64,000 nt of DNA from Streptomyces tauricus (GTDB taxonomy: Bacteria > Actinomycetota > Actinomycetes > Streptomycetales > Streptomycetaceae): the NCBI RefSeq assembly GCF_014650955.1, contig NZ_BMVY01000010.1, forward strand, positions 62,001 to 126,000, read 5' to 3'. The position numbers and the translations under genes were made by a program. The first letter of the stretch is position 1; each line of letters begins with the position of its first letter. Under the pieces are notes generated by a model, which saw only the letters and a program-made list of their open reading frames with translations, was not told the DNA's origin and ran no database searches. This document shows, in pieces, positions 8,557 through 19,770 of the stretch.

Positions 8557-9120
8557 TCACCGTTTCGTCAGGCTCCCCGCCACGGACTCCGGCGCCTTCT
8601 TCGGGAACACCAGATACGTCAACGCGATCACCCCGTGGATCCCCGCCGCCCGCCACGCCACATACCGCCAGCTCTCCAGCGAGGACACCCGCCCCGGGTC
8701 ACCGACGTACCAGATCGCGATCTGAAGCAACCCCGTGGCGACGGCAGCCGCCACCACCGTGCCGAGCCACACCCGCCCCTCGTGCCGCGCCCGAGCCATC
8801 CCGTACTTCGGCGGCCCGGCCGGCCGGGCCGCACCGCCGAGCCGATGCGCGGCATGCCCGTCGAGCCACTTCACGGTCCGGTGCCCGTGCCCGACGGTGT
8901 AGCCGATGTACAGCGCGGCCAGCCCGTGCGTCCAGTTCGGCTCGGCCCCGGCCTTGAGATCAAGCGCGGTGACCACCAGCAGCACGACCTCCAGCAGGGG
9001 CTCGCACAGCAGCAGGGCCAGCCCCGTACGGGGCATCCTCAGCAGATAGCGGAAGGCGAGCCCTCCGGCCAGCAGCACCCAGAAGCCGACCTCGCACACA
9101 ACGATCAGCGTGACGATCAC
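8557..9120 (-). CDS. Integral membrane protein of unknown function
   Basis: 187 residues from a GTG at 9120 with GAGAGGAG upstream. About five hydrophobic segments are visible, starting TLIVVCEVGFWVLLAGGLAF and including VVAAAVATGLLQIAIWYV. A loop in the middle (GHGHRTVKWLDGHAAHRL) is His- and Arg-rich. I recognise no family. It is divergent from the histidine kinase gene, with about 170 bp between the starts, so shared regulation is possible. Confidence 0.8.
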   Translation of the reverse strand: MIVTLIVVCEVGFWVLLAGGLAFRYLLRMPRTGLALLLCEPLLEVVLLVVTALDLKAGAEPNWTHGLAALYIGYTVGHGHRTVKWLDGHAAHRLGGAARPAGPPKYGMARARHEGRVWLGTVVAAAVATGLLQIAIWYVGDPGRVSSLESWRYVAWRAAGIHGVIALTYLVFPKKAPESVAGSLTKR

Positions 9121-9288
9121 GACGCACTCCTCTCGGTCACCCTTCAAGGCTCGCGAAAGAACGGCCGAAGATCGTCGTCGGCGATGACGAACCGCCCCTG
9201 CATCCTTCGATGTACTCGGACGCGCGCACGGACCGTCCTCCAGGACCAGGCGGCGAGCGGACACTGCCTGTTGGATGGAGGCATGGCC

Positions 9289-10527
9289 ATGCGACAGCCC
9301 CGCCCGCACCGCGACGACGTGCGCATCGCGCTGGCGGGACTGCTCGGCGGTCTCCTCCTGTGGGGCGCCGGCCTCGGCACCCGCACGGCCGACGACCCGA
9401 TCGTGCTCTGGTCGGGCCGCTGGCCGATCCTGCTGCCGCTCGCCGTGATCGCGGGCTGCGAACTGCTGCGCCGGACCCACCCGCGCACCGGTCTGCTGGT
9501 GGGCGTCGCCGCGCTGACCCTCGACACCGTCACCCAGGGCAACCTGGTGACCCTCGTGATGTTCACGGACCTCGTGTACGCGGCCGTCCTGTACGGCACG
9601 CCCGCCACCGCCCGCCGCGTCCTGTGGATCAGCGGGGCGCTGACGGTACTGGGCACGGTGGTGCCGCTCGCCGTCTGGCGGGTTCCCGAGGCGCTGCTGA
9701 TCGGCGTGGTCATCGGCGTCGTGGCGTTCACGCCCGGCGCGACCGGCTGGGTGGTCCGCAACCACCGCGACGCCGCCGAGGCCGCCCGGCTGCGCGCCGA
9801 GCAGACCGCCCTGCTCGCGGAGATCGACCGCACCCAGGCCGTCACCGCCGAACGCGCCCGGATGGCGAGGGAGTTGCACGACATGGTGGCCAACCACCTG
9901 TCGGCGATCGCCATCCACTCCACGGCCGCGCTCTCCCTCGACGACCCGGACACCTCCAAGCAGGCCCTCGGGGTGATCCGCGAGAACAGTGTCGAAGGGC
10001 TCGCGGAGATGCGCCGCCTCATCGGCATCCTGCGCGACAGCAGCGGGGACACCGAGCCGGCCGCCGCGCCCACCCTGGACGGACTCGCCTCCCTGGTGGA
10101 GCACGCCCGCGGCAACGGCCTGGACGTCACGCTCGACTGCGCCCACACCGCGCTTCCGGCCCCGGTCGAACTGGCCGCCTACCGCATCGTGCAGGAATCC
10201 CTGACCAACGCCCTCAAGCACGCCTCCCCCGGCCGGGTCACCGTCTCGCTCGTGCAGCGCGACCACGCCCTCGACGTACGCGTGACCAGCCCTTTCGGTG
10301 ACGTCCGCAAGGACGGCCCCCGCGCCCCCGGTTCGGGCGCGGGACTGATCGGCATGCGCGAGCGGGTCGCCCTGCTGCAGGGCACGTTCGAGGCCGGACC
10401 CGAGACCGGACCCGAGGCCGAGGCAGCGAAGACCGAGGCGGCGAAGGCCGGCCCGCACGGCACCACGGGCGGCGGAACCTGGACGGTCCGCGCCACCCTC
10501 CCGATCACCGAAGGAGAATCCGCATGA
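9289..10527 (+). CDS. Two-component sensor histidine kinase (HisKA_3/NarL type)
   Basis: 412 residues. The ATG at 9289 is preferred to the one at 9283 because the GGAGGC then lies at normal spacing. Residues 1-155 hold four to five membrane spans. The HisKA_3 dimerisation domain contains the phospho-acceptor in MARELHDMVANHL (H197). The ATPase domain has the N-box in VQESLTNALKHA and a G-box in GAGLIGMRERVALL. A short Glu/Ala/Pro-rich insert (about residues 370-393) interrupts its end. The stop overlaps the start of the response regulator by four bases (ATGA). Confidence 0.93.
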   Translation: MRQPRPHRDDVRIALAGLLGGLLLWGAGLGTRTADDPIVLWSGRWPILLPLAVIAGCELLRRTHPRTGLLVGVAALTLDTVTQGNLVTLVMFTDLVYAAVLYGTPATARRVLWISGALTVLGTVVPLAVWRVPEALLIGVVIGVVAFTPGATGWVVRNHRDAAEAARLRAEQTALLAEIDRTQAVTAERARMARELHDMVANHLSAIAIHSTAALSLDDPDTSKQALGVIRENSVEGLAEMRRLIGILRDSSGDTEPAAAPTLDGLASLVEHARGNGLDVTLDCAHTALPAPVELAAYRIVQESLTNALKHASPGRVTVSLVQRDHALDVRVTSPFGDVRKDGPRAPGSGAGLIGMRERVALLQGTFEAGPETGPEAEAAKTEAAKAGPHGTTGGGTWTVRATLPITEGESA

Positions 10528-11165
10528 TCCGTGTGCTCGTGGCCGAGGACCAGTCCGCCGTACGCGCCGGTCTCGTCCTCATCCTGGGCAGCGCCCCCGA
10601 CATCGAGGTGGTCGGCGAGGCCGCGGACGGCGAGCAGGCGGTGGCCATGGCCAGGGAACTGCGCCCCGACCTGGTCCTGATGGACGTCCAGATGCCCCGC
10701 CTGGACGGCGTCGCCGCCACCCGCCAGGTCGTCGGGGAGGGAATCGCCGACGTCCTCGTACTGACCACCTTCGACCTGGACGAGTACGTGTTCGGCGCGC
10801 TGCGCGCGGGCGCGGCCGGCTTCCTGCTGAAGAACACGGAGGCCCGCCAGCTCCTGGAGGCGGTCCGCACGGTGGCGGGCGGCGAGGGCCTCATCTCACC
10901 CGCGGTCACCCGCCGGCTGATCGCCGAGTTCGCCGCGCGGCCCGTCCGCGAGCCGTCGGCGGACCCCTCGGTCCTCGACGCGCTGACCCGGCGCGAACGG
11001 GAAGTCCTGGCCTGCCTGGGCGAGGGCCTGTCCAACGCGGAGACCGGGGTACGCCTCGACATGGCGGAGGCGACGGTGAAGACGCACGTCAGCCGCCTCC
11101 TGGGCAAGCTGGGGCTGCGCAGCCGGGTACAGGCGGCGGTACTGGCCCAGGAGTTGGGCGTGTAA
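10524..11165 (+). CDS. LuxR/NarL-family response regulator
   Basis: 213 residues. The receiver domain has acidic E8-D9, phospho-acceptor D54 (LMDVQMP), Thr in LTTFD and Lys in LLKNTE. The C-terminal LuxR-type helix-turn-helix reads LTRREREVLACLGEGLSN then AEATVKTHVSRLLGKL. It is translationally coupled to the upstream kinase. The chitinase gene follows, but its control region carries a different (DasR-type) signal, so a link to this pair is not established. Confidence 0.94.
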   Translation: MIRVLVAEDQSAVRAGLVLILGSAPDIEVVGEAADGEQAVAMARELRPDLVLMDVQMPRLDGVAATRQVVGEGIADVLVLTTFDLDEYVFGALRAGAAGFLLKNTEARQLLEAVRTVAGGEGLISPAVTRRLIAEFAARPVREPSADPSVLDALTRREREVLACLGEGLSNAETGVRLDMAEATVKTHVSRLLGKLGLRSRVQAAVLAQELGV

Positions 11166-11190
11166 CAAGTAGTCACACCAACCCCCACAG

Positions 11191-11232
11191 TGGTCTGGAC
11201 CTATTGACCTATGGTCCAGACCTTTCTATTGT
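11191..11232 (+). promoter_or_regulatory. Chitinase promoter with paired 12-bp repeats (DasR-type sites)
   Basis: Two copies of a 12-bp element, TGGTCTGGACCT (11191-11202) and TGGTCCAGACCT (11212-11223), flank and overlap a -35 box TTGACC (11204-11209). A -10 box TATTGT (11227-11232) follows at 17 bp. This arrangement of direct repeats over the promoter is the known signature of Streptomyces chitinase genes, bound by the GlcNAc-responsive repressor DasR. The -10 to start distance is about 37 bp. Confidence 0.88.
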
Positions 11233-11269
11233 CCTGCGCACCTCATAAAACTCCCCCAAGGAGACGCGG

Positions 11270-13108
<1,839 letters not shown>

Positions 13109-13132
13109 CAATCCCGCGGCCCTGAACGACAA

Positions 13133-13185
13133 CCGCCCGGGCAGCGAGTGAATGGTTACGCCACATTCACTCGCTGCCCGGGCGG
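13133..13185. terminator. Bidirectional terminator overlapping the end of the DUF2550 gene
   Basis: Perfect 21-bp arms at 13133-13153 and 13165-13185 enclose an 11-base loop. The stop codon of the minus-strand DUF2550 gene (13156-13158) lies in the loop, and its last codons form one arm. The hairpin serves the chitinase on the + strand and the DUF2550 gene on the - strand. Confidence 0.87.
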
Positions 13186-13602
13186 CGCGGCTTCCAGCCA
13201 GGCAAGAAAGCCGGTCAGCGCGTCCTCGCTCATGGCGAGTTCGAGCCGCGTACCGCGATGGACACAGGTCAGGATGATCGCGTCGGAGAGCAGCGCCAGC
13301 TCCTCCTCGCCCTCGGGGGCCCGCCGGCCGGCCACCTCGATCGCCGAGCGCTCAAGCACGCGACGCGGCCGAAGCGCGTACGAGAAGACGCGGAACCACT
13401 CGATCCGGTCACCGCTGTAGCGGGCGATGCCGTAGCCCCAGCCCTTGCCACTGGTGTCGGTCTTCTCCGGGACGTCCCACCGCAGGCTGCAGTCGAAGGT
13501 GCCGCCCGAACGCTGGATCACTCTGCGACGCAGGCCGAAGACGAAGAGTCCGAGGGCCACCAGCAGAACTACCGACCCGACCACAGTCAGAGCGAGGACC
13601 AT
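13156..13602 (-). CDS. DUF2550 family protein, single-span membrane anchor
   Basis: 148 residues from the ATG at 13602. GAGGAGG is nine bases upstream; a GTG at 13608 would be only three bases from it. An N-terminal membrane span (LALTVVGSVVLLVALGLFVFGL) precedes a basic stretch and a cytoplasmic or PH-like beta-rich domain (SLRWDVPEK... IEWFRVFSYALRP). This small family lies next to the ATP synthase operon in Streptomyces and has no established role. Confidence 0.9.
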   Translation of the reverse strand: MVLALTVVGSVVLLVALGLFVFGLRRRVIQRSGGTFDCSLRWDVPEKTDTSGKGWGYGIARYSGDRIEWFRVFSYALRPRRVLERSAIEVAGRRAPEGEEELALLSDAIILTCVHRGTRLELAMSEDALTGFLAWLEAAPPGQRVNVA

Positions 13603-13730
13603 CGACACCGACCTCCTCGTCTCCTAGGTAACGGAAAGGAAAAAAGCACCCGCATCGCCTCAGCCGCGACCCGGTCCGGAAAAGCTCCGGTCCTGGCCGC
13701 GGCTGAGTCACTTCCTGTGGCGCGCTGGTT

Positions 13731-14105
13731 TCAGTGCGCCGACACCGCCCGCAGTCGGACGTCCGCACGACGCTCGGCGGACGCGTCCGCGTCCGACTTC
13801 GCGCGCTCGAACGCCCGCTCCGCACGCTGGACGTCGATCTCGTCCGACAGCTCGGCGATCTCGGCCAGCAGCGACAGCTTGTTGTCCGCGAAAGAGATGA
13901 AACCGCCGTGCACCGCGGCGACGACCGTTCCACCATCACTCGTACGGATGGTCACCGGGCCCGACTCCAGCACACCGAGCAGCGGCTGGTGACCGGGCAT
14001 GACGCCGATGTCGCCGGACGTGGTACGCGCGACGACCAGGGTGGCCTCGCCGGACCAGACACTGCGGTCCGCGGCGACGAGCTCGACATGCAGCTCAGCA
14101 GCCAA
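13731..14105 (-). CDS. atpC: ATP synthase F1 subunit epsilon
   Basis: 124 residues from a TTG at 14105 preceded by GAGGAG. The N-terminal beta-sandwich (AELHVELVAADRSVWSGEATLV) and the GDIGVMPGHQPLLG motif are typical. The C-terminal helices are normal in length. Epsilon connects gamma to the c-ring and can restrain ATP hydrolysis. It is the last gene of the atp operon, 129 bp after atpD. Confidence 0.96.
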   Translation of the reverse strand: MAAELHVELVAADRSVWSGEATLVVARTTSGDIGVMPGHQPLLGVLESGPVTIRTSDGGTVVAAVHGGFISFADNKLSLLAEIAELSDEIDVQRAERAFERAKSDADASAERRADVRLRAVSAH

Positions 14106-14234
14106 GGTGGGCTCCTCGGGTCACCACCCGGCGTTCGCTGCCGGGTGTTGGGTCAAAGTCTAATGGGCGTAGTGAGGGGGGCGGGACCCGCCCCGCGAGG
14201 CACGGCCCCGCCCCCCTCACTCAGAACACGAGGT

Positions 14235-15671
14235 TCAGGAAACGCCGAGGTCCTTGGCGTTCGCCTTCAGGTCCTCGATGCCACCGCACATGAAGAACGC
14301 CTGCTCCGGGAAGTGGTCGTACTCCCCGTCGATGATCGAGTTGAACGCCGCGATGGACTCCTCCAGCGGAACGTCCGACCCGTCCACACCGGTGAACTGC
14401 TTGGCGGCGTGGGTGTTCTGGGACAGGAAGCGCTCCACACGACGGGCACGGTGGACGACGAGCTTGTCCTCCTCGCCCAGTTCGTCGATACCGAGGATCG
14501 CGATGATGTCCTGGAGGTCCTTGTACTTCTGCAGGACCGTCTTGACGCGCATGGCGGCGTCGTAGTGGTCCTGCGCGATGTAGCGCGGGTCCAGGATGCG
14601 GGACGTGGAGTCCAGCGGGTCCACGGCCGGGTAGATGCCCTTCTCGGAGATCGGACGGGAGAGAACCGTCGTCGCGTCGAGGTGGGCGAACGTGGTGGCC
14701 GGGGCCGGGTCGGTCAGGTCGTCCGCGGGAACGTAGATCGCCTGCATCGACGTGATCGAGTGACCACGCGTCGAGGTGATGCGCTCCTGCAGCTGACCCA
14801 TCTCGTCGGCCAGGTTCGGCTGGTAACCAACCGCGGACGGCATACGGCCGAGCAGGGTGGAGACCTCGGAACCGGCCTGCGTGAAGCGGAAGATGTTGTC
14901 GATGAAGAACAGCACGTCCTGCTTCTGCACATCGCGGAAGTACTCCGCCATGGTCAGACCGGCCAGGGCCACGCGCAGACGGGTGCCCGGGGGCTCGTCC
15001 ATCTGGCCGAAGACGAGAGCGGTCTTGTCGAGAACACCGCTCTCTTCCATCTCCGCGATGAGGTCGTTGCCCTCACGCGTGCGCTCACCGACACCCGCGA
15101 AGACGGAGACGCCCTCGTGGAGGTTGGCGACACGCATGATCATTTCCTGGATCAGCACGGTCTTGCCGACACCGGCACCACCGAACAGACCGATCTTGCC
15201 GCCCTTGACGTACGGGGTCAGCAGGTCGACGACCTTCAGGCCCGTCTCGAACATCTCGGTCTTCGACTCGAGCTGGTCGAACGCGGGGGCCTTGCGGTGG
15301 ATGGTCCACCGGTCGCCCGTGTAGGCCTCGTCGGAGTTCAGGACCTCGCCGAGGGTGTTGAACACCTTGCCCTTGGTGAAGTCACCGACGGGGACGGAGA
15401 TGCCCGTGCCCGTGTCGGTCACCGCGGCCTGGCGGACCAGACCGTCGGTGGGCTGCATGGAGATGGTGCGGACCAGACCGTCACCCAGGTGCTGGGCGAC
15501 CTCAAGGGTCAGCGTCTTCTTCTCGCCGGCGTTGGCCGGGTCGGCCACCTCGACGTGAAGGGCGTTGTAGATCTCCGGCATGGCGTCGACGGGGAATTCC
15601 ACGTCGACGACCGGGCCGATGACCCGGGCGACGCGGCCCGTGGCAGCGGCCGTCTCAACTGTCGTCGTCAT
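14235..15671 (-). CDS. atpD: ATP synthase F1 subunit beta (catalytic)
   Basis: 478 residues. The P-loop GGAGVGKT, catalytic Glu in GVGERTREGNDL and Walker B VLFFIDNIFRF are intact. It forms the catalytic sites with alpha. The atpG stop codon TAA abuts the ATG directly, so the two are probably translationally coupled. Confidence 0.98.
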   Translation of the reverse strand: MTTTVETAAATGRVARVIGPVVDVEFPVDAMPEIYNALHVEVADPANAGEKKTLTLEVAQHLGDGLVRTISMQPTDGLVRQAAVTDTGTGISVPVGDFTKGKVFNTLGEVLNSDEAYTGDRWTIHRKAPAFDQLESKTEMFETGLKVVDLLTPYVKGGKIGLFGGAGVGKTVLIQEMIMRVANLHEGVSVFAGVGERTREGNDLIAEMEESGVLDKTALVFGQMDEPPGTRLRVALAGLTMAEYFRDVQKQDVLFFIDNIFRFTQAGSEVSTLLGRMPSAVGYQPNLADEMGQLQERITSTRGHSITSMQAIYVPADDLTDPAPATTFAHLDATTVLSRPISEKGIYPAVDPLDSTSRILDPRYIAQDHYDAAMRVKTVLQKYKDLQDIIAILGIDELGEEDKLVVHRARRVERFLSQNTHAAKQFTGVDGSDVPLEESIAAFNSIIDGEYDHFPEQAFFMCGGIEDLKANAKDLGVS

Positions 15672-16589
15672 TTACCTGTCACTCCCCGCGGTCGCGTCGG
15701 CCAGCGCTGCGGTGCCACCGACGATCTCGCTGATTTCCTGGGTGATTTCGGCCTGGCGGGCCGCGTTGGCAAGTCGGGAGAGTGAAGTGATCAGGTCTCC
15801 CGCGTTGTCGGTCGCCGACTTCATCGCGCGGCGGGTGGCGGCGTGCTTGGAAGCAGCCGACTGGAGCAGCGCGTTGTAGATACGGCTCTCGACGTACCGC
15901 GGCAGGAGGGCGTCCAGGACGTCCTCCGCCGACGGCTCGAAGTCGTAGAGCGGGAGGATCTCGTCCTTGCTGGACGACTCCTCCGCGACCTCTTCGAGGC
16001 TGAGCGGCAGCAGGCGGCTGTCGACCGCCGTCTGCGTCATCATCGAGACGAACTCGGTGTAGACGATGTGGATCTCGTCCACGCCGCCCTCCGCCGTCTC
16101 CTTCTCGATGGCCTCGATCAGCGGAACGGCAACCTTCTTGGCGTCCGCGTACGAGGGCTCGTCGGTGAAGCCCGACCACGAATCCGAGACCTTGCGCTCA
16201 CGGAAGTTGTAGTGGGCCAGACCACGGCGGCCGACGATGTACGTGTCGACCTCCTTGCCCTCGGCCACCAGACGGGCGGTCAGCTTCTCCGCCGCCTTGA
16301 TGGCGTTGGAGTTGAAGGCGCCGGCCAGCCCGCGGTCGCTCGTGAGGAGCAGCACCGCGGAACGGGTCGCCGTCTCGGCCTCCGTGGTCAGCGGGTGCTT
16401 GGTGTTCGAACCGGTCCCGACCGCCGTGACCGCGCGGGTGAGCTCGGTCGCGTACGGCGAGGAGGCCCGTACCTTGCGCTGCGCCTTGACGACACGCGAG
16501 GCGGCGATCATCTCCATCGCCTTGGTGATCTTCTTGGTCGCGGTGACGGATTTGATGCGACGCTTGTAGACCCGGAGCTGGGCTCCCAT
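15672..16589 (-). CDS. atpG: ATP synthase F1 subunit gamma
   Basis: 305 residues, beginning MGAQLRVYKRRIKSVTATKKITKAMEM (family N-terminal coiled coil) and ending with the matching C-terminal helix (ARQAEITQEISEIVGG). This is the central rotor shaft. An insert rich in Glu and Ser in the middle domain (about residues 195-215) is usual in actinobacteria. It lies 20 bp after atpA. Confidence 0.97.
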   Translation of the reverse strand: MGAQLRVYKRRIKSVTATKKITKAMEMIAASRVVKAQRKVRASSPYATELTRAVTAVGTGSNTKHPLTTEAETATRSAVLLLTSDRGLAGAFNSNAIKAAEKLTARLVAEGKEVDTYIVGRRGLAHYNFRERKVSDSWSGFTDEPSYADAKKVAVPLIEAIEKETAEGGVDEIHIVYTEFVSMMTQTAVDSRLLPLSLEEVAEESSSKDEILPLYDFEPSAEDVLDALLPRYVESRIYNALLQSAASKHAATRRAMKSATDNAGDLITSLSRLANAARQAEITQEISEIVGGTAALADATAGSDR

Positions 16590-16609
16590 GAGTCAGGTCC
16601 CTTCCGTCG

Positions 16610-18202
16610 TCACTTGCCCGCAGCGGCAGGGGTGTCCTCGCCGAGCAGCTTGCCGTCCGACGTCTCGAACTGCTTCTTGAAGTCCGCGATCGCGTCGGCG
16701 ATGGCCTGCAGGGTGTCGTCCGACATCTTGCCGCCCTCCTTGATGGAGGTCATGAGGCCCTGCTCCTTGCGGTGCAGGTACTCGAGCAGCTCCTTCTCGA
16801 AGCGGCGGATGTCGGCGACCGGAACCTCGTCCATCTTGCCGGTGGTACCCGCCCACACGGAGACGACCTGGTCCTCGGTGGCCATCGGCTGGTACTGAGC
16901 CTGCTTGAGCAGCTCGACCATCCGCTGACCGCGGTCCAGCTGCGACTTCGACGCGGCGTCCAGGTCGGAACCGAAGGCGGCGAACGCCTCCAGCTCACGG
17001 AACTGGGCGAGGTCCACGCGCAGTCGGCCGGAGACCTGCTTCATCGCCTTGTGCTGCGCGGAACCACCGACTCGGGAGACGGAGATACCGACGTTCAGCG
17101 CGGGGCGCTGACCGGCGTTGAACAGGTCCGACTCCAGGAAGCACTGGCCGTCGGTGATGGAGATGACGTTGGTCGGGATGAACGCCGAGACGTCGTTGGC
17201 CTTCGTCTCGACGATCGGCAGACCGGTCATCGAGCCCGCGCCCAGCTCGTCCGAGAGCTTCGCGCAACGCTCGAGGAGACGGGAGTGCAGGTAGAAGACG
17301 TCACCGGGGTAGGCCTCGCGCCCCGGCGGACGGCGGAGCAGCAGGGACACGGCGCGGTAGGCGTCGGCCTGCTTCGAGAGGTCGTCGAAGATGATGAGGA
17401 CGTGCTTGCCCTCGTACATCCACTGCTGGCCGATGGCCGAACCGGTGTACGGCGCCAGGTACTTGAAGCCGGCCGGGTCGGACGCCGGGGCGGCGACGAT
17501 GGTCGTGTACTCCAGCGCGCCGGCCTCTTCGAGGGCGCCACGCACGGAAGCGATGGTCGAGCCCTTCTGACCGATGGCGACGTAGACGCAGCGGACCTGC
17601 TTCTTCGGGTCGCCGGTGCGCCAGTTGTCACGCTGGTTGATGATCGTGTCGACGGCCAGAGCGGTCTTGCCCGTCTGACGGTCGCCGATGATCAGCTGAC
17701 GCTGGCCACGGCCGATCGGGGTCATCGCGTCGACGGCCTTGTAGCCGGTCTCCATCGGCTCATGGACCGACTTACGGGCCATGACGCCCGGTGCCTGCAG
17801 TTCGAGCGCGCGGCGTCCGGACGTCTCGATCTCGCCGAGGCCGTCGATCGGGGCGCCGAGCGGGTCGACCACGCGGCCGAGGTAGCCCTCGCCGACGGCC
17901 ACGGACAGGACCTCGCCGGTACGGGTGACCGGCTGGCCCTCCTCGATACCGCTGAACTCACCGAGGACGACCGCACCGATCTCGCGCTCTTCCAGGTTCA
18001 GCGCGAGACCGAGGGTGCCGTTCTCGAACCTCAGCAGTTCGTTGGCCATGGCCGAGGGCAGGCCCTCGACCTTCGCGATGCCGTCGCCGGCAAGGGTGAC
18101 CGTACCGACCTCCTCGCGCGAGGCCGCGTCCGGCTTGTACGACTGGACAAAGTTCTCCAGCGCATCCCGGATCTCCTCCGGCCGGATCGTGAGCTCCGCC
18201 AT
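16610..18202 (-). CDS. atpA: ATP synthase F1 subunit alpha
   Basis: 530 residues from the ATG at 18202 (MAELTIRPEEIRDALENFV), preceded by a purine-rich AAGGAG-like site; a longer frame to 18310 is not coding. The regulatory nucleotide site has P-loop GDRQTGKTA, and the alpha/beta signature PALNVGISVSRVGGSAQ is present. The C-terminus carries the extension ending LGEDTPAAAGK, seen in actinobacterial alpha subunits. Confidence 0.98.
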   Translation of the reverse strand: MAELTIRPEEIRDALENFVQSYKPDAASREEVGTVTLAGDGIAKVEGLPSAMANELLRFENGTLGLALNLEEREIGAVVLGEFSGIEEGQPVTRTGEVLSVAVGEGYLGRVVDPLGAPIDGLGEIETSGRRALELQAPGVMARKSVHEPMETGYKAVDAMTPIGRGQRQLIIGDRQTGKTALAVDTIINQRDNWRTGDPKKQVRCVYVAIGQKGSTIASVRGALEEAGALEYTTIVAAPASDPAGFKYLAPYTGSAIGQQWMYEGKHVLIIFDDLSKQADAYRAVSLLLRRPPGREAYPGDVFYLHSRLLERCAKLSDELGAGSMTGLPIVETKANDVSAFIPTNVISITDGQCFLESDLFNAGQRPALNVGISVSRVGGSAQHKAMKQVSGRLRVDLAQFRELEAFAAFGSDLDAASKSQLDRGQRMVELLKQAQYQPMATEDQVVSVWAGTTGKMDEVPVADIRRFEKELLEYLHRKEQGLMTSIKEGGKMSDDTLQAIADAIADFKKQFETSDGKLLGEDTPAAAGK

Positions 18203-18363
18203 CTGGGTTCCCTGCTCTCCTTGTTGGGCCCGAAGTTTTCTTGGGGGGTCTGGGGCTTTTTCCCTCAGCGGCTGCGCCGCGGGCCCCCAGGAATCCTCTT
18301 CACGGCCCAACCAGGGCCGTAAGCACTGCGGTGTACTGCTTGTGTACGCGTATTGAATTGCTG

Positions 18364-19179
18364 CTAGCTCGCCATGCGGCGGCTGACTGCTTCCAGCCGG
18401 TCCGCGACGGAGCCGTTGATGATCTCGTCGCCGACCTGCACCCGGATCCCGCCGAGGACCGCGGGGTCCACGTCGAGGTTGAGGTGCATCGGGTGGCCGT
18501 AGAGCTTCGCGAGGGCGGCGCCGAGGCGCTGCTTCTGCACGTCGCTCAGCGGAACCGCCGAGGTGACGACGGCGACCATGCGGTTTCGACGGTCGGCCGC
18601 GAGCTTGGACAGGGATTCGAGTCCCGACTCCAGGCTACGTCCCCGGGGCGCGGTCACAAGGCGCGTGACCAGCCGCTCGGTGACGGCGTCGGCCCGGCCG
18701 CCGAGCAGGCTGCGCAGCAGCTCGCTCTTGGCCGCGGCCGTGGCGCCGCGGTCGGTCAGCGCGGCACGCAGCCCGGTGTCCGAGGCGACGATCCGGCCGA
18801 ACCGGAACAGTTCGTCCTCGACGTCGTCGAGCCTGCCCAGCCGCTGCGCCGCCGTGAGGTCGGCGGTGTCGGCCAGCTCCTCGATGGAGTCGACCAGGTC
18901 GCGCGAACGCGACCAGCGGGAACGCACCAGACCGGCCACCAGGTCGACGGCGGTGCCGCTGACCTGGCCGCTGAGGAGCCGCCGGGCCAGTTCGGCCTTC
19001 GCCTCGCCGGGCTGCGCCGGGTCGGTGAGGACCCGGCGCAGGGACACCTCACGGTCGAGCAGCGCGGTGACGGAGGCCAGCTCGCCGGCGAGCTGCGCCG
19101 CGTCGACGGACGTGGAGTCCGTCAGCGCGTCGAGACGCTCACGTGCGGCGGCCAGCGCGTCGCGGCTCGCTCCGTTCAT
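18364..19179 (-). CDS. atpH: ATP synthase F1 subunit delta
   Basis: 271 residues, the long actinobacterial form (E. coli delta is about 177). The N-terminal helical bundle and the C-terminal motif LNLDVDPAVLGGIRVQVGDEIINGSV are clear. Delta joins F1 to the b stator. The start overlaps the end of atpF by four bases (ATGA). The 161-bp gap to atpA is the largest inside the F1 part of the operon. Confidence 0.95.
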   Translation of the reverse strand: MNGASRDALAAARERLDALTDSTSVDAAQLAGELASVTALLDREVSLRRVLTDPAQPGEAKAELARRLLSGQVSGTAVDLVAGLVRSRWSRSRDLVDSIEELADTADLTAAQRLGRLDDVEDELFRFGRIVASDTGLRAALTDRGATAAAKSELLRSLLGGRADAVTERLVTRLVTAPRGRSLESGLESLSKLAADRRNRMVAVVTSAVPLSDVQKQRLGAALAKLYGHPMHLNLDVDPAVLGGIRVQVGDEIINGSVADRLEAVSRRMAS

Positions 19180-19733
19180 CGCGTGGCCTCGGCCTTCGAA
19201 GCGGTCTCGTCGAGACCGTCGAGGAACCGGTCGATCGTGCGGCTCTGCCGGGCGTGGTCCTCGAGGGACTCGCCGACGAGCTTGCCGGCCAGTTCGGTGG
19301 CCAGCTGGCCCACGTCCTGACGCAGCGCGGACGCGGCGGCCTTGCGGTCGGCGGCGAGCTGCGAGTGACCGGCGGCGACGATCTCCTCACGCTGCCGCTG
19401 GCCTTCCGCGCGCATCTCGGCGATGAGCGTGGCACCCTGCTCCTGCGCCTCCTGGCGCAGACGCGCGGCCTCGTGCCGGGCCTCGGCGAGCTGGGCCTTG
19501 TACTGCTCCAGCACGCTCTGGGCTTCGGCCTTCATGGCGTCGGCCTCTTCGATACCGCCTTCGATCGCCGCGCGGCGCTCTTCCAGAACCTTGTTGATGT
19601 TCGGGAGGAGCTTCTTCCAGAAGAAGAAGAACACGATGGCGAAGGCGATGGTGCCGATGAGCAGCTCGGGGCCCGGAGGAATGAGCGGACTCTGCTCCTC
19701 CTCGGCCGCCAGCTGAACCAGGTTGGCGATCAC
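19176..19733 (-). CDS. atpF: ATP synthase Fo subunit b
   Basis: 185 residues from a GTG at 19733 with AAAGG upstream; the longer frame to 19823 overlaps atpE. One N-terminal membrane span (LLIGTIAFAIVFFFFWKKLLP) leads into a long charged coiled coil that dimerises as the stator stalk. It lies 37 bp after atpE. Confidence 0.96.
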   Translation of the reverse strand: MIANLVQLAAEEEQSPLIPPGPELLIGTIAFAIVFFFFWKKLLPNINKVLEERRAAIEGGIEEADAMKAEAQSVLEQYKAQLAEARHEAARLRQEAQEQGATLIAEMRAEGQRQREEIVAAGHSQLAADRKAAASALRQDVGQLATELAGKLVGESLEDHARQSRTIDRFLDGLDETASKAEATR

Positions 19734-19770
19734 ATCAGTGCCTTTCGTCGAAAGTGTCGGTAAGGAGTGA

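Noticed and set aside
8557..10458. Full-length 633-codon minus frame
   Set aside because: Only the part from 9120 down encodes the membrane protein. The rest is antisense to the histidine kinase.
13445..15785. Extra + strand genes opposite atpC and atpD
   Set aside because: All are antisense shadows of the conserved ATP synthase genes.
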